Part shown: piece after piece, positions 58,878 to 64,000 of the stretch
Layout: every line of letters starts with the position of its first letter
How positions within the stretch are numbered: the first letter of the stretch is position 1
Assembly: GCF_001618005.1 (NCBI RefSeq)
Contig: NZ_LQXA01000030.1
Coordinates: 1 to 64,000, forward strand
Origin: Clavibacter tessellarius
Lineage (GTDB): Bacteria; Actinomycetota; Actinomycetes; Actinomycetales; Microbacteriaceae
DNA: 64,000 nucleotides
Direction of reading: 5' to 3'
The notes under the pieces: model-generated
Database searches by the model: none
What the model saw: only the letters and a program-made list of their open reading frames with translations
What the model was told of the DNA's origin: nothing
Position numbers and translations under genes: made by a program

Positions 58878-59582
58878 CTACGCCTCCTCGGGCGCCCGCC
58901 CCGCCCCCGCCGGCACGAACCGGTACCCCATGCCGGGATCCGTGAGCAGGTGCCGCGGGTGCGAGGGATCCGGCTCGAGCTTCTTGCGCAGCTGCGCCAC
59001 GTAGAGGCGGAGGTAGCCGCTGTCGTTCACGTGGGTCGGGCCCCAGATCTCGGTGAGGAGCGTCTGGCGGGAGACGAGCCGGTCGGGGTTCCGCACGAGC
59101 AGCTCGAGCACCTGCCACTCGGTGGGGGTGAGGCGCACGCGCGCGTCGCCGCGGGTGACGACGCGGGCGGCGAGGTCGACCGTGACGTCGGCGAACGACA
59201 CGGCGGCCGAGCGGTCCTCGTCGGCGGCGGCGCGGCGGCCGAGGGCGCGGATCCGGGCGAGCAGCTCGTCGATGGAGAACGGCTTGGTCACGTAGTCGTC
59301 GGCGCCTGCGTCGAGCGCCTCGACCTTGTCGGCGGCGCCGGAGCGGCCGGAGACCACGAGGATCGGCGCGGTCGACCAGAGCCGGAGCGCCTGGATCACC
59401 TCCACGCCGTCGAGCCGCGGCATGCCGAGGTCGATCATGTAGAGGTCGGGCTTCTCGGCGACGGCCGCGCGGATGGCGGCGGCGCCGTCGTCCGCGGTGA
59501 CGATGTCGTAGCCGAGGCTCGTGAGGGTGATGCGCAGGGCCCGGAGGATCTGCTGGTCGTCGTCGGCGATGAGGATCTTCAC
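58878..59582 (-). CDS. kdpE: KdpE response regulator
   Basis: KdpE activates the K+ transport operon when phosphorylated by KdpD. The receiver domain has ILIADDD, the phospho-Asp in LYMIDLGMPRLDG, and YVTKPFSIDEL. The winged-helix domain has RLTPTEWQVLELLVRNPDRLVS and HLLTDPGMGYRF. It is 234 residues. GTG 59582 overlaps the kdpD stop by 4 bp, so the two are translationally coupled. Confidence 0.94.
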   Translation of the reverse strand: MKILIADDDQQILRALRITLTSLGYDIVTADDGAAAIRAAVAEKPDLYMIDLGMPRLDGVEVIQALRLWSTAPILVVSGRSGAADKVEALDAGADDYVTKPFSIDELLARIRALGRRAAADEDRSAAVSFADVTVDLAARVVTRGDARVRLTPTEWQVLELLVRNPDRLVSRQTLLTEIWGPTHVNDSGYLRLYVAQLRKKLEPDPSHPRHLLTDPGMGYRFVPAGAGRAPEEA

Positions 59583-62161
59583 GCGGACACCTCCGAGGAC
59601 GCGGCGGCGGGTGCCGGGGGAGCGGCGGGGGCGTCGGCGCCCGGATCCGCATCCGCGGCCGCCGCATCCACCGCCGGCTCCGCGCCCGCGCGGCACACCG
59701 GCAGCGCCACCACCATCGTGAGCCCGCCGCCGGGGGTGTCCTCGGCGGTGAGCGTGCCGCCCATCCCCTCGGTGAATCCCTTCGAGAGGGCGAGGCCGAG
59801 GCCGAGGCCGGACGCGTTGTCGGTGTCGCCGAGGCGTTGGAACGGCACGAACATGTCGTCGCGGCGCTCGGGGGCGACACCGGGGCCGTGGTCCACGACG
59901 CGGATCTCGACCGAGTCCGCGAACGCGCTCGTGCTGAGCCGCACGGGTACGCCCTCGGGCGCGTGGCGGACGGCGTTGCTCAGCAGGTTGACCACCACGC
60001 GCTGGAGTAGGCCCGGATCCGCGACCGCGCCGGGCAGGTCGGGCGCGAGGTCGAGCACGGCGTCGGCGGGGCCGAGGTCGAGCTCGTCGAGGGCGGCGAG
60101 CACGACGTCGTCGAGGTCGACGTCCATGAGCCGCACGCCGAGCACGCCGGCCTGCACGCGGCTGACGTCGAGCAGGTCGGTGACGAGGTCGGCGAGCGTG
60201 CCGAGGCTCTCCTCCGCGGTGGCGAGGAGCTCCTCGCGGTCGCCGTCGGCCCAGGTCATGCCGGGGGAGCGGAGCGCGGAGACGGCGGCGGTCGCGGCGC
60301 TGAGCGGGCGGCGCAGGTCGTGGCTGACCGCGGAGAGGAGCGCGGTGCGCACGCGGTCGGTCTGGGCGAGCGGGCCGACCTCGCGGGCCGTGTCGGAGAG
60401 GTCGCGGTGCTCGAGCGCGGCGTCGAGCTGCGCCGCGATGACCCGCAGGAGGCGGCGGCCGGACGCCTCGAGATCGTCGCCGTAGAGGGTGAGCACGCCG
60501 CGGGATCCCACGGCCACGTCGGTCGCGGCGGCGCCCGTGACGACGCCGTCCCACGCGATGGTCTCGTCGCGGTCGACGAGCTTCACGCCCTGCAGGCCGA
60601 ACGCCTCGCGGGTGCGGCTGACGAGCGCGTGCACGGCGCCCTCGCCGCGGAGGACGGATCCGGACACGGTCGCCAGCAGCTCGGCCTCGGCGGCCGCGCG
60701 GCGGGCGACGCGGGCGCGGCGGGCGGCCTGGTCGACGATCCAGCTCACGAGCAGCGCGATCACCACGTAGAGCACGAGCGCGAGCATGTGCATCGGCTCG
60801 TCGACCGTGATCGTGTAGAGCGGGTCGATGAAGAAGTAGTCGAGCGTGATGCCCGAGAGCACGGCCGCGAACAGCGCCGGCCAGATCCCGCCGACGAGCG
60901 CCACGAGCACCACGAGCAGCTGGTACGAGAGCACGTCGCTCGTGATGGAGTCGTCCGAGCGCGTGGCCGAGAGGAACCAGGTGAGGAGCGGCCCTCCGAC
61001 GAGGGCGAGCAGCGCGCCCATGATCCGGCGCCGCATGCTGAGCGCGCCGCCGCGGATCCGCGGGAGGCGGAAGCGCCCGCCGGCCGCCGCGTGCGTGACG
61101 ATGTGCACGTCGATGTCGCCCGACTCGCGGATCACGGTGGCGCCGATGCCGGGCCCGGTGGTCGCCGCGGCGAGGCGGCTGCGGCGGCTCACGCCGAGCA
61201 CGAGCTGCGTGGCGTTGGAGGCCCGGGCGAACTCCACGAGCGCGCGCGGGATGTCGTCGCCGACGACCTGGTGGTAGCTGCCGCCGAGCGAGTCGACGAG
61301 CGCGCGCTGGCTGGCGAGCGCCTCCGGGCTGCCGGAGCGGAGGCCGTCCTGGCTGGAGACGTGGACGGCCATCAGCTCGCCGCCGGCCGACCGGGCGGCG
61401 ATGCGGGCGCCGCGGCGGAGGAGGGTCTCGCCCTCGACGCCGCCGGTGAGCGCCACGACCACGCGCTCGCGGGCCTCCCAGCGGGCGTCGATCCCCTTCT
61501 CGTCGCGGTACGCGGCGAGCGCGGTGTCGACCTCGTCGGCGAGCCAGAGGAGCGCGAGCTCGCGGAGGGCGGTGAGGTTGCCGAGCCGGAAGTAGTGGGA
61601 GAGGGCCGCGTCGATCCGCTCGGCCGGGTAGACGCGCCCGCCGGCGAGCCGGTCGCGCAGGGCCTCGGGCGCCAGGTCGATGACCTCGATCTGGTGCGCC
61701 TCGCGGAGCACGCGGTCGGGGATCGTCTCGCGCTGCGGCACCCCGGTGATCTTCTCGACCACGTCGTTGAGGGAGGCGATGTGCTGGATGTTGACGGTGG
61801 AGATCACGTCGATGCCGGCGTCGCGGATGAGGTCGACGTCCTGCCAGCGCTTCTCGCTCCGGCCGCCCGGGGCGTTCGTGTGGGCGAGCTCGTCGACCAG
61901 CGCGATGGTGGGCCGCCGGGCGATGACCGCGTCCACGTCGAGATCCGTGATCTCCACCCCGCGGTGCGACACCTCGCGCCGGGGCAGGATCTCCAGCCCC
62001 TCGAGCATCGCCGCCGTGGCGGCGCGGCCGTGGGTCTCCACGACCGCGACCACCACGTCGGCGCCCTCGTCGCGCAGTCGCTTGCCCTCCTCGAGCATCG
62101 CGTAGGTCTTGCCCACGCCGGGCGCAGCTCCCAGCAGCACCCGCAGTCGACCGCGCTTCAT
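59579..62161 (-). CDS. kdpD: KdpD sensor histidine kinase
   Basis: The 860-residue sensor has the N-terminal KdpD domain with Walker A LLGAAPGVGKTYAML and ALVDELAHTNAPG, a Usp-like domain, four transmembrane helices around residues 390-490, a GAF-like region, and the kinase core with H-box SAVSHDLRRPLSAAT, N-box VVNLLSNAVRHAP and G-box GLGLGLALSKG. It senses K+ limitation or turgor. ATG 62161 is preceded by AGAGAGAAGA. It lies 32 bp after kdpC. Confidence 0.95.
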   Translation of the reverse strand: MKRGRLRVLLGAAPGVGKTYAMLEEGKRLRDEGADVVVAVVETHGRAATAAMLEGLEILPRREVSHRGVEITDLDVDAVIARRPTIALVDELAHTNAPGGRSEKRWQDVDLIRDAGIDVISTVNIQHIASLNDVVEKITGVPQRETIPDRVLREAHQIEVIDLAPEALRDRLAGGRVYPAERIDAALSHYFRLGNLTALRELALLWLADEVDTALAAYRDEKGIDARWEARERVVVALTGGVEGETLLRRGARIAARSAGGELMAVHVSSQDGLRSGSPEALASQRALVDSLGGSYHQVVGDDIPRALVEFARASNATQLVLGVSRRSRLAAATTGPGIGATVIRESGDIDVHIVTHAAAGGRFRLPRIRGGALSMRRRIMGALLALVGGPLLTWFLSATRSDDSITSDVLSYQLLVVLVALVGGIWPALFAAVLSGITLDYFFIDPLYTITVDEPMHMLALVLYVVIALLVSWIVDQAARRARVARRAAAEAELLATVSGSVLRGEGAVHALVSRTREAFGLQGVKLVDRDETIAWDGVVTGAAATDVAVGSRGVLTLYGDDLEASGRRLLRVIAAQLDAALEHRDLSDTAREVGPLAQTDRVRTALLSAVSHDLRRPLSAATAAVSALRSPGMTWADGDREELLATAEESLGTLADLVTDLLDVSRVQAGVLGVRLMDVDLDDVVLAALDELDLGPADAVLDLAPDLPGAVADPGLLQRVVVNLLSNAVRHAPEGVPVRLSTSAFADSVEIRVVDHGPGVAPERRDDMFVPFQRLGDTDNASGLGLGLALSKGFTEGMGGTLTAEDTPGGGLTMVVALPVCRAGAEPAVDAAAADADPGADAPAAPPAPAAASSEVSA

Positions 62162-62193
62162 GTCTTCTCTCTCTTGCCCGTGGGGTGCGGGCG

Positions 62194-62802
62194 TCAGCCG
62201 CCGAGGCCGGCGAGCGCGATGTTCAGCTCGAGCACGTTCACGGTCGGCTCCCCGAGGTAGCCGAGGTCGCGTCCCTGCACGTGCTGGTCGACGAGGCGCG
62301 CGACCTCCTGCTCGGGGATGCCCCTCGCCTCGGCCACGCGGGCCACCTGCTCCCGAGCGTATTCCGGGCTGATGTGAGGATCGAGCCCGGAGGCCGATGC
62401 GGTGAGCGCGTCGGCCGGGATCGAGGCCGGATCCACGCCGTCGGATGCGGCGATGGCGGCCTTCCGGTCCGCGATGGAGGAGACGAGTGTGTCGTTCTCC
62501 GGGCCGAGGTTGCTGCCGCTGGAGGCGGTCCCGTCGTAGCCGTCGCCCGCGGCCGAGGGCCGGGACTGGAACCACTCCGGGAGGGCGGCGCCGTCGGAGT
62601 CCTGGAAGGACTGGCCGATCAGCGACGATCCGACGACCTGGCCGTCGGCGGAGACGAGCGAGCCGTCCGCCTGCGCGGGGAGCGCGAGCTGGCCGATGCC
62701 CGTGACGACGGCCGTGTAGCCGACGCCGAGGACGACGGTGAGGACGGCCATCGCGCGGACGGCGACGCCGGCGGTGCGGAGGGACTGGCGGGGGGAGGAC
62801 AT
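62194..62802 (-). CDS. kdpC: Potassium-transporting ATPase subunit KdpC
   Basis: The 202-residue protein has one N-terminal transmembrane helix (about residues 13-35), then GSLIGQSF-type sequence (VGSSLIGQSFQDSDGAALPEWFQSRPSAAG), PADALTASASGLDPHISPEYA and VNVLELNIAL, all typical of KdpC. It stabilises the KdpFABC complex. AAGGAAG precedes ATG 62802. It lies 42 bp after the kdpB stop. Confidence 0.95.
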   Translation of the reverse strand: MSSPRQSLRTAGVAVRAMAVLTVVLGVGYTAVVTGIGQLALPAQADGSLVSADGQVVGSSLIGQSFQDSDGAALPEWFQSRPSAAGDGYDGTASSGSNLGPENDTLVSSIADRKAAIAASDGVDPASIPADALTASASGLDPHISPEYAREQVARVAEARGIPEQEVARLVDQHVQGRDLGYLGEPTVNVLELNIALAGLGG

Positions 62803-62844
62803 GCGCTTCCTTCTATCGGTGACGTGAGGTGATCGGGGAGGGGA

Positions 62845-64000
62845 TCAGAAGCCGGGGATCAGGCTGACGACGAGGTCGACGAGCTTGATGCCGATGAACG
62901 GCGCGATCACGCCGCCGACCCCGTAGACGAGCAGGTTCCGGCTGAGCACCTTGGAGGCGCTGAGCGGCCGGTAGGCCACACCCTTCAGGGCCAGCGGGAT
63001 CAGCGCCACGATGATCAGCGCGTTGAAGACGATCGCCGAGAGGATCGCGGATGCCGGCGAGTGCAGCTGCATCACGTTGAGCACCGCGAGCTGCGGGAAG
63101 ACGCCCGTGAACATCGCGGGGATGATCGCGAAGTACTTCGCCACGTCGTTCGCGATGGAGAACGTGGTGAGGGCGCCGCGGGTGATGAGCAGCTGCTTGC
63201 CGATCCGCACGATGTCGATGAGCTTCGTCGGGTCCGAGTCGAGGTCGACCATGTTGCCGGCCTCCTTCGCGGCCGACGTGCCCGTGTTCATCGCCACTCC
63301 GACGTCGGCCTGCGCGAGCGCGGGCGCGTCGTTGGTGCCGTCGCCGGTCATGGCGACCAGGCGGCCGCCCTCCTGCTCCTTGCGGATGAGCGCGAGCTTG
63401 TCCTCGGGCGTCGCCTCGGCGAGGTGGTCGTCCACCCCGGCCTCGGCGGCGATGGCGCGGGCGGTGAGCGGGTTGTCTCCCGTGATCATCACCGTGCGGA
63501 TGCCCATGGCGCGCAGCTCCGCGAAGCGCTCCTTGAGGCCGTCCTTCACGACGTCCTTGAGGTGCACGACGCCCAGCACGCGGCCGGATCCGTCGGCGTC
63601 CTTGGTCGCGACGACGAGCGGGGTGCCGCCGCCGTTCGAGACGGCCTCGACGGTCGCCGTGAGCTCGTCGCGGACGAGCTTCGGCAGCGCGCGGCCGCCC
63701 TCCTCGATCCAGGCGAACACGGCCGACGAGGCGCCCTTGCGGACGATGCGGCCGTCGGGCAGGTCGATGCCCGACATGCGGGTCTGGGCGGTGAAGGGCA
63801 CGTCGACGCCGCGGGGCAGCGTCGCGGTGTCCACGCCCTGGGCGACGGCGAGGTCGACGACGCTGGATCCCTCCGGCGTCGGGTCCGCGAGCGACGACAT
63901 GGCCGCGCCGCGGGCGAGCTCGTCGCCCGTCACGCCGCCCACCGGGATCAGCTCGCTGGCGCGGCGGTTGCCGTAGGTGATGGTGCCGGTCTTGTCGAGC
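62845..64000 (-). CDS. kdpB: Potassium-transporting P-type ATPase subunit KdpB (5' partial)
   Basis: This is the C-terminal part of the K+ ATPase catalytic subunit; the N-terminal half lies beyond the right edge. The frame continues to base 64000 and contains DKTGT, the phosphorylation site, just inside the window. Further motifs are [15 protein letters not shown] (nucleotide domain with the Lys), [18 protein letters not shown] and [22 protein letters not shown]. The last helices run to the stop at 62845. The upstream kdpF/kdpA are presumably further right. Confidence 0.95.
   Translation of the reverse strand, partial: LDKTGTITYGNRRASELIPVGGVTGDELARGAAMSSLADPTPEGSSVVDLAVAQGVDTATLPRGVDVPFTAQTRMSGIDLPDGRIVRKGASSAVFAWIEEGGRALPKLVRDELTATVEAVSNGGGTPLVVATKDADGSGRVLGVVHLKDVVKDGLKERFAELRAMGIRTVMITGDNPLTARAIAAEAGVDDHLAEATPEDKLALIRKEQEGGRLVAMTGDGTNDAPALAQADVGVAMNTGTSAAKEAGNMVDLDSDPTKLIDIVRIGKQLLITRGALTTFSIANDVAKYFAIIPAMFTGVFPQLAVLNVMQLHSPASAILSAIVFNALIIVALIPLALKGVAYRPLSASKVLSRNLLVYGVGGVIAPFIGIKLVDLVVSLIPGF

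Overview
The window is high-GC, densely packed chromosomal DNA from an actinobacterium. The best fit is a plant-associated Microbacteriaceae, most probably Clavibacter. The evidence is the GC-rich third codon positions, menaquinone biosynthesis genes, a long acidic N-terminal extension on NusG, leaderless genes with TAnnnT boxes, and a secreted chymotrypsin-type protease of the Chp/Pat-1 type surrounded by protease remnants. The assignment comes from protein features only; no database was searched.

Layout. 1-13.4 kb: a menaquinone block (menA, menD, menF, menG, and a long-chain polyprenyl diphosphate synthase) mixed with a histidine phosphatase, a cation/proton antiporter, small membrane proteins, a DMT transporter, a tyrosine phosphatase and ferredoxin-NADP reductase. 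13.4-16.9 kb: a short prepilin peptidase, a MarR/OhrR-like regulator without cysteine, cardiolipin synthase and YajQ. 16.9-19.7 kb: an accessory island with two broken serine-protease fragments, a secreted protein of unknown function and one intact secreted serine protease. 19.9-28.2 kb: tRNA-Tyr, two aldo/keto reductases, a tandem pair of YoaK membrane proteins, an inositol-phosphatase-like enzyme, an M23 cell-wall peptidase, a GH13 alpha-glucosidase, tRNA-Thr and tRNA-Met. 28.8-29.2 kb: a promoter with NrdR-like boxes in front of a 28-codon ORF ending in Cys-x-x-Cys-Gln and a strong terminator. 29.2-35.7 kb: hadA-hadB-murB, an aminotransferase, tRNA-Trp, secE, nusG, rplK and rplA, an order partly shared with other actinobacteria. 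38.4-43.9 kb: a compact RiPP operon for a thiazole/oxazole-modified peptide, with precursor, RRE/E1-like partner, YcaO cyclodehydratase, SagB-type dehydrogenase and a two-gene ABC exporter. 44-58.8 kb: a sugar isomerase/beta-propeller pair, TerC, a two-component system with an 11-bp-period direct repeat upstream, an ArgA-type acetyltransferase, a His-rich microprotein with an SmtB/CzrA-type regulator, RadA, membrane proteins, an SGNH hydrolase, and a TetR gene divergent from a PanE-like reductase. 58.9-64 kb: kdpE, kdpD, kdpC and the 3' part of kdpB on the minus strand; the operon runs off the window.

How the genes work together. The men genes and the polyprenyl synthase build the respiratory quinone. 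The RiPP genes overlap or nearly touch and probably make and export one heterocyclised peptide. KdpD/E should control the adjacent K+ ATPase. The metal regulator probably controls the His-rich peptide through a palindrome in its promoter. Two features apply across the window: many genes carry TAnnnT 5-8 nt before the start codon, which implies leaderless mRNAs, and GGATCC is strongly over-represented.
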